DNA of 64,000 bases, taken from assembly GCA_019426215.1 (NCBI GenBank), contig CM033400.1:18584568-18648567 (forward strand), written 5' to 3'. The DNA comes from Buddleja alternifolia. Its lineage: Eukaryota; Streptophyta; Magnoliopsida; Lamiales; Scrophulariaceae. A program made the translations under genes and the position numbers. The notes beneath the pieces are model-generated. The model was not told the origin of the DNA. It searched no databases and worked only from the letters and a program-made list of their open reading frames with translations. Below, in pieces: positions 36,184 through 48,739 of the stretch (its first letter is position 1; the number at the start of each line of letters is the position of its first letter).

Positions 36184-37840
36184 AGTTGGAGAAAAATAAC
36201 CAAACGCAGCGGAAACGGAATTTAAAAAATTATTTTGGATTTCCCCATAACAGGATCAATCCCAGAGTTTTATCAAATGTATGTACAATAGGGCAAAATA
36301 AACTTTACCTGTTGTAGCGAAGTGATTGGAGAAAACTCACGAGCTTGAATCCTTCAACTTCTTCGCGAAAATACTCTGGCTTAAAACTTGATGATCCGAG
36401 CAGTCCACGAGATAAATTGTCTCGCTGGAAAAACTTGATGAGAAAAATCTCCTCCTCCTTCTTGGTGATGACTGACGGCTAGGAGAGTGAGAGGGAGAGG
36501 ATTTCTTTTCTTGTGGCTTAAGTCAATTTCAACTTATGACCTAGGTCTTAACTAATGTGATATATTTATATCACTTAAGTTAATACCTTGGGCTCAAATT
36601 AGCCCATAAAAGGCACCTATTGGCCGCCCCATGTAGGCATTGGTGTGCCACTTGGTGCACCAATTTGAGCTTAGTCCAATCCATTATTTAATAAATTAAT
36701 TCAATTCAATCCAATTGATTAATCTAATTAAATAATAGAAAATCTATTCAATTAATTTTATTTCTCAAAGAAATAATATATTAATTAAACTATAAATGAA
36801 CTAACTTATTTATTATAAATAATTAATTTCATTTAATTAATTTTAAGTATCCAATACTTGAAATATCACCATAAGAAATATTTCATTTTTCTATCGTTTT
36901 TTTCTTTTTAAGCGTGACTCTTTAGATTCATCTATATTTGGCAATGGGAGGATTTTATTGAATATGGATACCACCTAGCGAGTCAAGTGGTCCATCTTTT
37001 AACCCAAATAAGATAAAATGATTAGATCATTTTTAACTTTCTAATTGTAAATAACGTGTGAATATAAACCCTTCATTTCCTTATCCCGGTCAAGTGAGAG
37101 TCATGGGTTTTGGTCAAACTCACTGACTTGACACTATGATATATTTATAATAAGTTTAGATTAGTGAATACTTTGGCCAAAGACTTTGAGATCTAACTTA
37201 CTTATAAATGTGTAGGATAATTTCTCGTTCACCTTCGAGGGAACGAATCTCATCTTGGATATCAGTTAAGACTATTACTTGCCCATTAGGTTGCAGTTCG
37301 AGATTGACCCCACCAACAGGTGAATTGGGCCTAACTACTCTAATGACGAACCTTTTTTTGCAAGTATATCTTCAACTCGATTCCTCAAGTCTAAAGTTCA
37401 GACACACCTATTACAATTTAATCAATTCTGTCATTGACTGTCAAAGAATGAAAACCCATGTGACAGAATCGATACGAGTCATGTCTGAGTGCTACTATCT
37501 CCATCGGTGCACCTATGATGTGAGTTCTTCACTACTTTCTAGTGATTGACAGACACCTTTCTCGTCAAAACTCATATCATATAAGTTTTCATGATTTTCA
37601 ATGCCCAATTGAAAATCATTGACTTGTAGACTATTTTAGTACACAAGTATCAAACTCCTCTAGTGCCTTAGAGACTTAACTCTTGTGTTCATGCACTTAT
37701 AAATGATTACAATATATAAATGTCAATATAATAGTAAACAACTAATTGCCTTTTATTGATAGAATTCGAAACAATTACAAATTAATAATGTCCTAACATT
37801 TACTAATTCTCTAGTGGTATTTGAGGACATTGACCTAACA
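36184..37840 (-). repeat. Element C 5' LTR
   Basis: 1,657 bases, partner of 15750-17404. Its outermost base pair is mutated (AG instead of TG at 36184). It keeps the palindrome CTTTGGCCAAAG at 37171-37182 and the GTCAAGTGAGAGTCATGG block at 37085-37106. The ATTTA target copy follows at 37841. Confidence 0.94.
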
Positions 37841-37845
37841 ATTTA

Positions 37846-38135
37846 TCCTCATTAATTCTACAAATTTTAATTTTGATATTTTCTGATCAGTGACAAATTC
37901 ATCATTACTATGTTGATGTTTAATTAGTTAATAAAATATGATTATTTAGAAATTTAATAATAAAACAGTAATGAACCAATGCTATAAAAGTTTTGTTTCA
38001 TGTTAAGAAGTTTGTAATTAGCAACTTATTAATTGAATAATTATTATTTAAATACTTGCATACTAATTATTTTAGTTATAGTCCGATGCGTTGGATGCGG
38101 ATACACAACAATATTATCATCATCATAGTAGTAGT
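37846..38135. other. AT-rich sequence between elements C and G
   Basis: 290 bases without a gene or repeat I can recognise; it continues the sequence left of 15745 across the insertion of C. Confidence 0.5.
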
Positions 38136-38404
38136 TGTTGGGGTTATGCTCTTGGATGCCATAGAGGATAAAATGTATAGGGCATATTCAATTTAATTAA
38201 ACATTATTTATATAAAGGTGTTTGGGTTGTTTTCTTATTGGCATTTATAAGATAAAATAAACAATTGAAAGTCCATGACATTGAGATGAACCTTCTACTC
38301 CCTATGGGTTAGGAAGAATAGCACTAGAAGGATTCGGTACTCATTGTCTAAATAAGTTCGTAGGTCAAAGAAAGTCCTGACTGGACATCAGGAACAGATA
38401 AGAT
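38136..38404 (+). repeat. Element G: start of a copia LTR, interrupted by element D
   Basis: It begins TGTTGGGGTTATGCTC and then GATGCCATAGAGGATA, closely resembling the start of the LTR of F read on the minus strand. A later block CTACTCCCTATGGG...AGGAAGA...GCACTAGA also matches F. After 269 bases the sequence changes abruptly to the LTR of D. The remainder should lie beyond the right edge; whether G is a full element or a solo LTR cannot be told. Confidence 0.7.
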
Positions 38405-39979
38405 TGTTAGGTATATGCTTAGATGCCAATGAGGACAAATAGATTGTACAGGATATCTAATTATGTTTTACGGATTTATCATTAATAAAAGCCATTTATT
38501 CTTTGTTCATATAAAACTTCATGGCATCAATAAGTATTGAACAAGTAGCATGTGTATCAAGGTTGACTCTTCGCCCTTTATGGAATAAAGAAGTGGCACG
38601 GGGAGAGTCTGACACCTGATCACTTAAAAGAGTTCGTAAGTCAAGGAATCTTTATTGGGCATTAAGATTCGACCTGTATGACACATGCTCTGACAAAGAG
38701 TGCCAAGCAACACTATGGGATAGTGAGAGCACATATCATAGATATACCAATGGAATTGATATATTCGAACACTGCTCGTAGTAATCCGATCACATGGGTA
38801 TTTACTCAGTGACTGTCAATGATTGGATTACTGATCATAATAGTTAGCGTGAGCCTTAGACCTGAGGGGTCATGATCAATGTACTTGTGTTGTTGAATCT
38901 GTAACTAGAGTAGTTAGCCGACCTCGAAGTGCGGTCTCAATGAGTTAAGTAGCAGTTGTAAAGTGATTTCCAAGATGGGATTCACTGTCTCGATAGTAAA
39001 CGGGAAAGTATCCTGTGCGACCATAGGCAAATGAAATTATAAGTCTTTGGCCAAAGCAATGAAACTAACTCATGTAAGACATGGAAGGTAGTTTGGTAAT
39101 TTCATTATGCTATGATCTAATGCACAGTATCAAGTATTGTGAGTTTGACATAAACCATGACTCTCACTTGATCGGGATACGTTAGTGCAGGGCTTATACT
39201 TATATGGTATTTATGGTCCAGGGTTCGTAAATGATGCAATCATTTCGTACTCGATTAGGGTTATGAGGTGAGTCCATGGGACTGGTTAGGTGATACTCAC
39301 ATCCTTTGGTATCATCTCATTGCCAATTGAGATGAACCCAAAAAGTCGCACTATAAGAAATAAGCAAGATATCTTGTTGTGTACATAATTTATCTTTTAG
39401 AAAAACAAAAAAAATTGGACGGATTGATTTAATTGATAAATCAATAATTCAAATATTTAATTAGATTAAATTATTTGAATTTAATTAATTAATTAGAATT
39501 AATTAATTATATATTTATTTATTTGAATTGTGTTTGAGTTAAATATATATATTAAAAGATGGACTAAGTTGACTGGGCCAACTTAGCCCATCATAGGCAT
39601 CCACCAAGGGCCTAGGAGGCTCCCCACACAAGTTTAGGGTTTGAGGATTATTTAATCCTCAAACTGACAAGCTAAACCTAACCCTGGCATACAAAACACA
39701 AAAAGAAGAAAAAATCCTCTCCCTTTCTCTCTCTAACCAATCTCTCACATTCAAAGGAGGGTCTCGGGGAGCTTTTGAAGGCTTGTTTCGCGTGAAGCTT
39801 TGGAGACAGGAATTCGACAAGAGTTGTTGTTACGCGAATTGCAGAATAATGAATCGATAAGGTATTTGATTTCGTTTAATTTTGTAAAACCTTAAAAATA
39901 TCAAACCCATATTAAAGTGATTCGACTCTAGAAATCCTTTTTATTTCCACTTCATTTTTCATTCATAAGATTCCTAACA
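38405..39979 (+). repeat. Element D 5' LTR
   Basis: 1,575 bases, TGTTAGGTATATG...CCTAACA, directly before the primer site. It has the CTTTGGCCAAAG palindrome (39045-39056) and the CATGACTCTCACTTGA block (39155-39176), both shared with the LTRs of C and F. Confidence 0.93.
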
Positions 39980-39980
39980 G

Positions 39981-39992
39981 TGGTATCAAAGC
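39981..39992 (+). other. Element D primer binding site
   Basis: TGGTATCAAAGC, one transition from the tRNA-Met primer site, one base after the LTR. Confidence 0.88.
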
Positions 39993-41889
39993 TGACTTTA
40001 ATGCGTTTGATGATTTCTTCCGTTTGAAATTATGTTAGCTATTTTAATTTGGAATTAAAATCTGAATTTTTGCATGATTTATATTTGGTATTAAATCTGA
40101 AATTTTGAAATCCATATTCGCCTCGAAGTCATTGCCGAACGCCTACCGCAGCGCCACCGGGTGAGCGGCGCCGCCAGCGACGCAAACAGCAGCAACGCCG
40201 CTGCTGTACGGTGACAGAAAAACAAATAAAAAGGGAAAAGGGGAGGCGGCGCTGATTAGTGCCGCCACCTTCGGATGGCAAAGGGGCAGCGACTACCGCC
40301 ACAAGAATAAAGTGTTGCGCTTGGCCCAGCACACACACATTCGGTGTTGGGCCACGCCCAGCTGTGCTGCTTGCAGGCTGGACCGGGCCCAGGGCACGTG
40401 AACAGGCATAACCGTGTGTGTGAGAAGGCAGTTGGGACGGGCCCAACGAGCTGCTGGGCCTAGCCCAGCGATTAATTATATATATATATATATAATATAT
40501 ATCTATATATATATTAATAAATATTAGGTTTGACCCAATAGACAAATTTGGCCCCGATTTGTCAATTAACCCTTTTCTCTAATAAAATTGATTTTGTTTT
40601 CTTTAATTAAATTATGTTTAATAGTTAAATTGAATTTAACTTTAATGATTAAATTGGGTTTAATCATATCATAAATTAATTAGAGTTAGTTTATGATTCC
40701 ACTAGGCTATTAAATTAATTAGATTTATTTTTCATTCATGGTTGAAATTGAATTTTTCAAAATAATTAAGAATAAGTTAGACTTAGTTCTTAATAATAAA
40801 TTGGATTTATTTATTTATTTTTAAATTGAAAATAAATTCATCCTTTTGTAATTAAATTGGATTTAATTAATTATGAATTCTTTTTCGATTTTTAAATTAA
40901 TGCCAACATAATTTTGAATAGTTTATTTACATGCTTGGATGTAGTTATGGTGGATGCATCCCATGGGCTTAGGGTTTTTACCGTTTTGTATTATCTGGGT
41001 TGTAATGGGCCAGTTTGTGGCCCCAGTTTGTATTTTATTTTCAGTAGAATAATGTGTAGGGTGCTTCTAAATATGTAATTAGAAGTAGGACTTTCTAGAG
41101 CTTGGAGCCCGAGCTTATCAAGATTAGATTTGATATAGGCCCCTATCCCCTAATTGGTCTATTGGCTTAGACCAATCTAGAATGTCCACGAAATGCATAA
41201 TGATAGAATTACTAGGTTTTTTATATTATTGCATGGCTCAATTTGATTTATTCCACATATGCGCGTAGTAAATTAGTGTGTAAAGTGAGGCCATATAAAA
41301 TTAATAAATTCTCCCGAATTAAAGAAACTAAGTAAGAAAGGGATATAGGATATTCTGGCTCTCCATCAAACTTTGAGAGATACAATTATGAGTTATGTAT
41401 GGCATCGTCCCGACTAATGGGGGTTCAAATCTCTCTAAGTGCATTTGATGCCATCGATCGAAGCAAATCTCATCCCATATACTGTTACAGGTTGCAAGAT
41501 GAGATTCAACTATTAGATCGATAGGAGTTGATGGGAAAGTACTTAGATGAATCACCACTGATATTCCGTTACAAGCTGAGGTTAAGTGATCCATATGCCA
41601 AAAGTAAGATTGAACCATCAGTTGGATTGATTGGCGTGGAACTCCACTTCAAGGATTCCAATGAGCCATATATACAAACAGATTGCAACTCATTGAAAAT
41701 TTTGAAGAACTCAATCACTGACTACGAAATCTGTTCAACGAGATTTTTGTTCACTGCAGTGGGAGTACAATGGTTCGAAAAATGTAGTGGGAGCCAAGTC
41801 AAATTAAAGTCCTAATTTTGCTTACGTACAACATAATCATCTAATGAAATCATGGTTTATTTTATACAGTCACATATATCTATCTCAAA
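39993..41889 (+). other. Element D leader, non-coding
   Basis: About 1.9 kb. It contains a GC-rich block (40130-40470) with many GGCCCA/TGGGCC words, followed by an alternating TA run (40475-40517). The rest is AT-rich without a credible ORF. The layout matches the leader of element C. Confidence 0.7.
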
Positions 41890-44803
41890 ATGGTTAATAA
41901 CCCACTCAAAGTTTTTCTTGAAAGGAATGTCTTGAATGGACAAAACTTCTCTGATTGGAACAGAGAATTGAGGACTGTCCTCAATGATGAAAATCTCGAG
42001 TATATGCTGGAATTAGATCGACCACCGAGGCCTGGGGTCAACAAGGATGATTCGGTCGAAGTGGCGTACTTAGATAGGGTTTTTGATGCTCGTAAGGTCA
42101 GGGATTATATTTGAGCTCCATGTGTGGCGAGTTGCAACGTACGCATGAGAATATGGATAGTCCTAAATCAATCATGCTACACTTAGAGGAGCTGTTTGGG
42201 GAACACGAAAAGTCTGTTAGATATTATGTATCTAAAGAGCTATTCAACACAAAGATGGGAGAGCATGAGGATGTTAAAGATCATGTTTTGAAGATGATCT
42301 CCATGTTAGAGAGGCTGCAGTCTATGGAGTTCTACATGGATTTCCAACTTCAGGTGGACCTCATTCTCCAATCACTTCCTTGATCTTTCTCAGATTTTGT
42401 CATCAGTTTTGACATAGATGACATTGAAGGATCACTCTTAACACTTATGAGCAAGATGATGATTGCACAACAACTAATGAAAGAAAAGTGGGGTGCATTC
42501 AAGACTCTAGTCGAAAACTAACCGGGCATCATATCAAAGCACTTCGGTCTGACCGTGGTGGTGAATATATGAGTGCTGAATTTGACCAGTTCTTACGAGA
42601 ACATGGCATATTGTTATAGTTTACTCCTCCAGCTACTCCACAATTAAATGGCATAGCACAGCGAAGGAACCGGACACTGTTGGACATAGTTCGATCCATG
42701 CTCAGCTACACGGATTTGCCCATTTCTTTGTGGGGGCATGCACTGCTCACAACTGCTCACATCTTGAACAGATGTCCCTCCAAATCTGTTCCTAAAACAC
42801 CGTATCAGATATGGCGTGGAAGGAAGGCTAATCTGAAACACATAAAGATATAGGTTGCCCAGCTTATGTGAAAAAGACGAAGGCAGAGAAATTGGAGGTT
42901 AGGTCCTTGAAAGGACTATTCATTGGTTATCCGAGGATTCCATGGGATACCTATTCTACCTTCATGATGATCAAAGGATCATCGTAGCCTCACAAGAGAT
43001 CTTTCTCGAAGAAGAATTTATTCGAGAAGATGGAGATGGTAGGAAAATTGTTCTAGAAAAACAAAATGAATCTCCTTTGGAAGACACTGTTCAAGAGACC
43101 CAACCCGAACCAGAAACGACACAGCCGTCAACGCAAAGGTCTATTAGAGTATCTCAACTGCCTGAGAGATATGGTTATCTGTTACAAGGAGAGCATAATC
43201 TATATGCAGTAGCGGAAGGAAACCATGGAGAATATCCCTCTAGCTATGACTAAGCAATGATGGACACGAATTCTACAAAATGGCATGAATCTATGAAAGT
43301 AGAAATGGATTCGATGTATTCGAACCAAGTCTGGAATCGAGCAGATTGACCCAAAGGTATTGTACCCATTGGATAAAATGGATCTATAAGAGAAACATTG
43401 GTCCGGATGGCAAGGTAGACACTTAAAGGCCAAGCTAGTAGCGAAAGGGAATAGTCAAAAGGAGGGCATTGACTATGAGGAAACCTTTTCTCTTGTAGTT
43501 ATGATCAAATCCATTAGAATTCTACTTGCCATAGTTGCATACCTAGATTATGAAATCTGGCAAATGGATGTGAAAACCATGTTCTTAAATGGGTTCCTCG
43601 AGGAGGAAATCTATATGGAACAGACCAAAGGTTTCATGTCAGATGCGGATTCTCATAAGGTCTGCAAATTGAATAGGTCCATTTATGGACTTAAGCAGAA
43701 CTGTCGCAATTGGAACCTTCGTTTTGATGAAGAGGTACGAAGCTATGACTTCATCAAAAACGAGGATGAACCATGTGTCTACAAAAAGGTCAGTGGGAGC
43801 AAGATCCCATTCCTGGTGGTATATGTAGATGATATTCTACTTATAAAGAATGATGTAGGTCTGCTAACTTCGATTAAGACATGGCTTTCAAGCACATTTT
43901 CCATGAAAGACTTGGGAGAAGCCACCTATACCCTAGGAATTCGCATCTACAGGGATAGATCGAATAAGATGATAGGTCTTTCCCAAGCCCTCTACTTAGA
44001 GAAAGTCCTAAAGGGATTTGGGATGGAGAACTCTAAAAGAGGTCTTTTGCCCATGAGACATGGAATTCATCTCTCTAAAAAGATGAGTCCTCAGAAGAAT
44101 ATTGAAAAGAGATGAGCACAGTTCCCTATGTCTCAGCAGTGGGAAGTCTCATGTACTCAATGTTATGCACGAAACCAGATCTTGCTTATGCTGTGAGCGT
44201 GGTGAGTAGGTTTCAATCTAACCTGGGCAAAGAACATTAGATTGCCGTAAAGACTATCTTAAAGTACTTGAGAAGAACAAAAGATATGATTCATGTATAT
44301 GGCAATGGAAAAATGAAAGTGGACTATTATACCGATTCTAATTTTCAATCTGACATCAATGACCGAAAATCCACTTCTCGGTTCATATTCACTCTGAATG
44401 GTGGATCAGTGTCTTGGAAAAGTTCCAAGAAAAGTACAACTGCTGATTCCACCACTGAAGCTGAATACGTAGCAGCCTCAGAGGCAACCAAAGAAGCTGT
44501 TTGGATTAAGAAGTTAATGGCAGAACTTCAAGTTGTTCCTAGTGTGGAGCTGCCGTTGTCACTTTGGTGTGACAACAATGGAGCTATCGCACAAGCTAGG
44601 TAACCAAGGTCTCACAATAAATCCAAACACATAGAGAGGAGATATCATATGATTCGAGAAATTGTTGGAAGAGACGACATTGTCGTGCAAAAAATAGACT
44701 TAGCGGACAACATGGCTAACCCACTCACTAAGCCATTGGCCAGGCAGTGCTAGAGCGACATCTTGAGAAGATGGGCATTAGATACCATAACAATTGGCAT
44801 TGA
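41890..44803 (+). pseudogene. gag-pol: Element D gag-pol with internal deletion, broken
   Basis: Gag starts MVNNPLKVFLERN. A frameshift near 42110 splits it; the second part (42111-42383) carries the middle of the copia Gag domain. Near 42491 the sequence jumps from Gag straight into the integrase core (FKTLVE), so the zinc knuckle, protease and integrase N-terminus with the first catalytic Asp are missing. Integrase keeps RSDRGGEY, but its catalytic Glu codon is CAG, Gln (42659-42661). The linker is open over 42942-43253. RT (43501-44115) has intact VYVDDILL, and RNase H keeps TEAEYVAA. A stop within the 44116-44267 break and a TAG at about 44601 interrupt the end. It terminates with TGA at 44801. 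The element cannot be autonomous. Confidence 0.88.
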
Positions 44804-44807
44804 GTGC

Positions 44808-44818
44808 AAGTGGGAGAT
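44808..44818 (+). other. Element D polypurine tract
   Basis: AAGTGGGAGAT immediately before the 3' LTR, as in C and F. Confidence 0.85.
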
Positions 44819-45040
44819 TGTTAGGTATATACCCTAGATGCCAATGAGGATAAATAGATTGTATAGGGTATCTAATTATGTTGTACGAATTTATCATTAA
44901 TAAAAGGCATTTATTCTTTGTTCAAATAAAACTTCATGGCATTAATAAGTATTAAACAAGTAGTCCATGTGTATCAAGGTTGACTCTTCGCCCTTTATGG
45001 AATAAAGAAGTGGCACAGGGAGAGTCTGACACCTGATCAC
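44819..45040 (+). repeat. Element D 3' LTR, first part
   Basis: 222 bases matching the start of the 5' LTR at 38405, ending with ATCAC, the left target copy of element E. Confidence 0.93.
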
Positions 45041-46353
45041 TGATAGAGTCAAGAATTACGTGTTTTATAGTCCTTTAGTTGTATGATTTTCATTGAATTA
45101 AGTATGCTTTTATACCACATATGCGTGTAATATGTCTATTTTGAGTATCCAGGTATAAGTCATAGCATTGGAGACAACAAGGATGAAAGCAACAGAAAGA
45201 TGGAGTTTCAGAGCAGAAAGAGGAAGAGTTTAGCGTTCGAACATGGAACATCAGGACGTTCGAACATTGAGAGATGTTACGCGTGGATGCCAAGAAGACT
45301 AACGTTCGAATGTTGAAGTCGGCAGAACAGTTTTGGAAATTTCCATATTCTACACTACATGGACTCTTCTCAAACCACGCCTATAAATATAAAGTGATGT
45401 AGTAGGGGTTAAAGAACAGTGTTTTTAGAGTTGTTCTCCAGCAATATTCCCTCTTTTTCATGAGAGTTAGACTAGGGTTTTATACTTTGTAATTGTCCAT
45501 AGAAGTAGAGGAAGCTTGAAGGAAGAAGAAGATTTTCTACACAGTTATAGGGAGTTTTTATTATTTGTTTATTACTTTCATGAATACTTTAGTTGTTTTT
45601 CATATGCTTATGAGTAGCTAAATTTTTAGACTAAGGCCATGCTTAGGCCGAATTATGATTTTTGAGTTATAAAAGTATTTCTCGTATGAATGATTTATAT
45701 TGATTTGTGTTATAATCTTGTTCTCAACGCTTAGTGCGTCTGGCCACGTATTTAAGATCTAATGCTTAATTTATCTGTTCGGGAGAAAGTAAATTAAGGT
45801 GCAAGAGGGATTCATAATATCTTCTAAGTTAGTTGATGCTAGGGATAGATACATACTCCGGATGCTGTTACCCGAGTTTATTTTAAGGGATAAATCTGAA
45901 TAAATTTAGGGGAAATTCTAGTTCTTATTGCATATAGTAGAGATTGCTAAAACCAATATAGTGTAGGTTATCATGAGCGAGGGATCCATGTGATAATAAT
46001 ATTAAGGAATTTTCCACCTTAGCAATATTTATCTGAAATATGAGAATTGATTAATTTGTGTCGACACATGTGTCGTAGTTGTTTTTATTCATTGATTTTC
46101 ACATACTTTTAATTATTGTTTTGATAGTTTATGATTTATTTTTGCTTTAAGTTTACAATTATTTGAGTTAATTTACTATTTTCTCTATAACACAAATCTT
46201 TGTGGGTTCAACATCACGGACTTTTAATTGTCCACTCTATTACTACACACGATCAGTAATATTAAACTTAAAGTTGATCAGTAATTCATTGATCAGCAAA
46301 AAGACACATGTGTCTTCTTGTTGTTAAATACACGATTGGGTTTTCGTGCATTA
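45041..46353 (+). repeat. Element E 5' LTR
   Basis: 1,313 bases matching 62395-63690. It carries three CGAAC-type palindromic words at 45233-45312 and a TATA box (CTATAAATAT) at 45381-45390. Confidence 0.93.
45381..45390 (+). promoter_or_regulatory. TATA box of element E LTR
   Basis: CTATAAATAT, also present in the 3' LTR at about 62759-62768; it lies about 340 bases into the LTR, a plausible U3 core promoter. Confidence 0.55.
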
Positions 46354-46359
46354 AATTTT

Positions 46360-46378
46360 TGGCGCCATTTTTGGGGAT
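46360..46378 (+). other. Element E primer binding site (tRNA-Asp type)
   Basis: TGGCGCCATTTTTGGGGAT, six bases after the LTR. It resembles the TGGCGCCGTTGCCGGGGAT site of Athila/Tat gypsy elements, with a few changes. Confidence 0.75.
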
Positions 46379-46473
46379 TTGTCTGTTTTAGCATAGCTAT
46401 TTTAATTCAAGTTTTTCTTGTTTTTAATTTAAATTCTTAGTTTACCTTTTTGTTTGATATCTTTTTTAGGTTT

Positions 46474-48528
46474 ATGACCCGATCTCATGACGAAGATCTT
46501 GAAGAATTTGATCCAGAAATTGAACGAACGACCCGAGCAAACCGACGAAGATGAGCCATAGCAACCGAATTTCCAGATATGAATCTTTTGAAAAATCGTG
46601 AATGGCTCCAAAATATTCTACAAGAAATGCAGCCGGCAGTAAGGGTGTACATAAACCCGCACAACCCGCCCGACCTGCTCAAACCGACCCGAACCTCCCG
46701 AAAACTGCCGGTTTGAAATTATTAAAAAATTGTGGTGGGTTGAAAAAATTGCAACACGCCACTTTCGGGTCGGGTGGTGGGTTTAATAATTGTAACCCGC
46801 CACCCGACCGCTAATTGTATATATCAAAACTGTGTGTGCGTGTGTGTGTATATATATATATATATTTAAAGATTAACCCTAAACTCTTAAAACTATATAT
46901 GCATATATATAAACTCTAATAAGAGTAGTTTCATTCATATTTATGTAAAACACTTTATATTTAATTTGAGTAAACAAGAACATTTGTTTTTACTTGATTT
47001 GAACGAAGATGTAGATGAATATTTTTATGATAAACTTATAAAATAATTTAATTTTATTAATATTTTAGAGTTTACAATTCATGATAAATATGATTTTTAT
47101 TTAATAACACCACTTATTTTGTATTTCTCACCAACTTAATTTTTTTAATTAAATGTACAAGTATATTATTTAGTTTCTTACTTACTAGTTGAAACTAAAA
47201 GTAACATAATTATAATTCGATAACCCGCCAAACCGCCCGCTAAATACATTAAACCCGACCGACCCGAACCGCTTGGTTTGAAAAGATAATTATGCGGTTT
47301 CGGTTTGTTATTTTTTCCATAAAACTGCCTAAACCCGACCGCGTACACCCCTAGCCGGTAGCACTGGCTCAGTTACCATCTGTTCGTGGTAGTCAACCAC
47401 CTAAGGTACACACTTTCCCTGGTCCTGTTGTCATACCACCTTCACATCCCATCACATCTTTTTAGTATGGCACAAAGCGATCTTTTTTCTGGAGAAAACA
47501 GTGAGTCACCACATGATCACTTGGAAAACTTTGAAAACATTGTGTTAACCATGCAATTTAATCCCAGAGACCTAGATGCTATTCGACTTAGGTTGTTTCA
47601 CTTCACACTTAAAGATAAAGCCACTTCTTGGTATAAGTCCTTACCCTCAGAGTCAATCACCACTTGGGGAGAGCTCATTGAAGAATTTTTAAATAATTTT
47701 TTTCCACCTTCAAGAATCAATGAGCTTCATAGTAATATTAAAGGGTTTAGGCAAAGAAAGACTGAGTCGTTAACAAATAGGTGGATAGGTATAAAGGAAT
47801 GATTAGGAAGTGTCCGGACCACAATTTTACTCAAGATGAATTGGTACAATACTTTTACAATGGAGTAAAGTCTAGGATCAGACACTGACTCAATGCTGGA
47901 GTCGGGGGCGATTTGTTGGTCTTGATAATAAATCTATTTGGGAGAAAATAGAGCAATTAGCTCGGGAGGATGAGTTATACCCCAAGGAGGAAGATGAGAT
48001 CACACCTGCACCAAAGAAGGTGGAAGCAATTAAAGAGGTTGGATAAGAAGTTGAGCTAGAGGCCACGACAGAGGTCAACTATGTGAATCAGCACAGACCT
48101 CAAACTATTTTTGGAAAAGCTGAGAATTTCCCTCGAAAGCCATATAATCCACCATATGAGAATCCTGGAGCATACCAAGCACCTCGACCACTATTTCAGT
48201 CCAACAATAACCAACGACAAGTGCAATTTCAGTAGCCAGGTCAAGGGAGACCTATGAACGTTGATGATAGGCTTGATGCACACATTCGCAAGTCCGATGA
48301 ATCTTTTAAAGAACTCCACTTGAGGCTAAAAGATGTTGTTACGGGAAAGAAAGAGATGCAACATCACATAGGACCACTCTCGAATAGCCTTTCATGGAGA
48401 AACATGGGTACATTACCTAGTGATACTGAGAAAAACCCGAAGGAGCAATGCTTCGCAATAACGCTCAGAAGTGGGAAGGAAGTGAAGAACGCATACAGCA
48501 CGCCCAAACGTGAATCGTGTAACGTTTG
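46474..48528 (+). pseudogene. gag: Element E gag (gypsy type), broken, contains a MITE
   Basis: The N-terminus opens at ATG 46474 (MTRSHDEDLEEFD) and is cut by the MITE at 46640. After it the frame resumes; a small shift lies near 47465. The core (about 47480-47790) is a clear Retrotrans_gag domain, with HFTLKDKATSWYKSLP and ITTWGELIEEF. A TGA at 47800 and other lesions follow (about 47888 and 48232). The C-terminal part (48254-48528) carries LPSDTEKNPKEQ and AITLRSGKE, signatures of Athila/Tat Gag-Pol just before the protease. No zinc knuckle is visible. It would form the capsid. Confidence 0.83.
46640..47353. mobile_element. hAT-type MITE inside element E gag
   Basis: 714 bases with terminal inverted repeats TAAGGGTGTAC and TAGGGGTGTAC, many subterminal ACCCG/CCCGACC words, and an AT-rich centre. 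The flanking 8-bp copies GCCGGCAG (46632-46639) and GCCGGTAG (47354-47361) differ at one base, and 8 bp is the hAT duplication length. There is no transposase ORF, so it is non-autonomous. It contains a GT/TA microsatellite at about 46833-46865. Confidence 0.82.
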
Positions 48529-48655
48529 AATGTCCTGTGATATTCCTGAGGCAGTGGACGTCCCGCTTCAGACGTCCGAACGTGAAAGAGTTAACGTTCG
48601 AACGTTGCATCCTCAAAGTCCGAATGTGGACCCATTTAACATTCGAACGTCCAAG
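48490..48655. repeat. Cluster of CGAACGT-type words in element E
   Basis: At least seven copies of a word around (A)ACGT(T)CGAACGT(T) or a close variant, in both orientations, in 165 bases at the gag-protease junction. The same word recurs in the LTRs and at 49785-49925 and 50325-50350. Confidence 0.75.
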
Positions 48656-48739
48656 GAAGTGAATCCAAGTTGTAAGTCTACTATTAGTGACCCCCCTCCA
48701 TCTGTTGAAGTACGTTTTCCCATTCCCTTAGTTTAGAAG

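Larger units (their letters stand above)
15750..37840 (-). mobile_element. Element C: Ty1/copia retrotransposon, split by element B
   Basis: Two LTRs of 1,655 and 1,657 bases bound it, flanked by identical ATTTA duplications (15745-15749 and 37841-37845). On the minus strand the order is 5' LTR, primer site, a leader of nearly 2 kb, gag, protease, integrase, [element B], rest of integrase, RT, RNase H, polypurine tract, 3' LTR. Without B it is about 9.2 kb. Its proteins resemble those of D and F, so the three belong to related copia families; I do not assign a named lineage. Confidence 0.93.

Noticed and set aside
37208..37549. ORF of 113 codons, also seen in part at 16929-17114
   Set aside because: Lies wholly inside the LTR of element C in both copies; the repeat comes from the LTR, not from a gene.
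40129..40545. Minus-strand ORF of 138 codons with an Ile/Tyr-rich start
   Set aside because: Start is the TA microsatellite and the rest is the GC-rich leader block of D; no protein-like features.
47060..47160. AT-rich MITE interior as possible scaffold/matrix attachment region or origin
   Set aside because: No specific motif beyond base composition.
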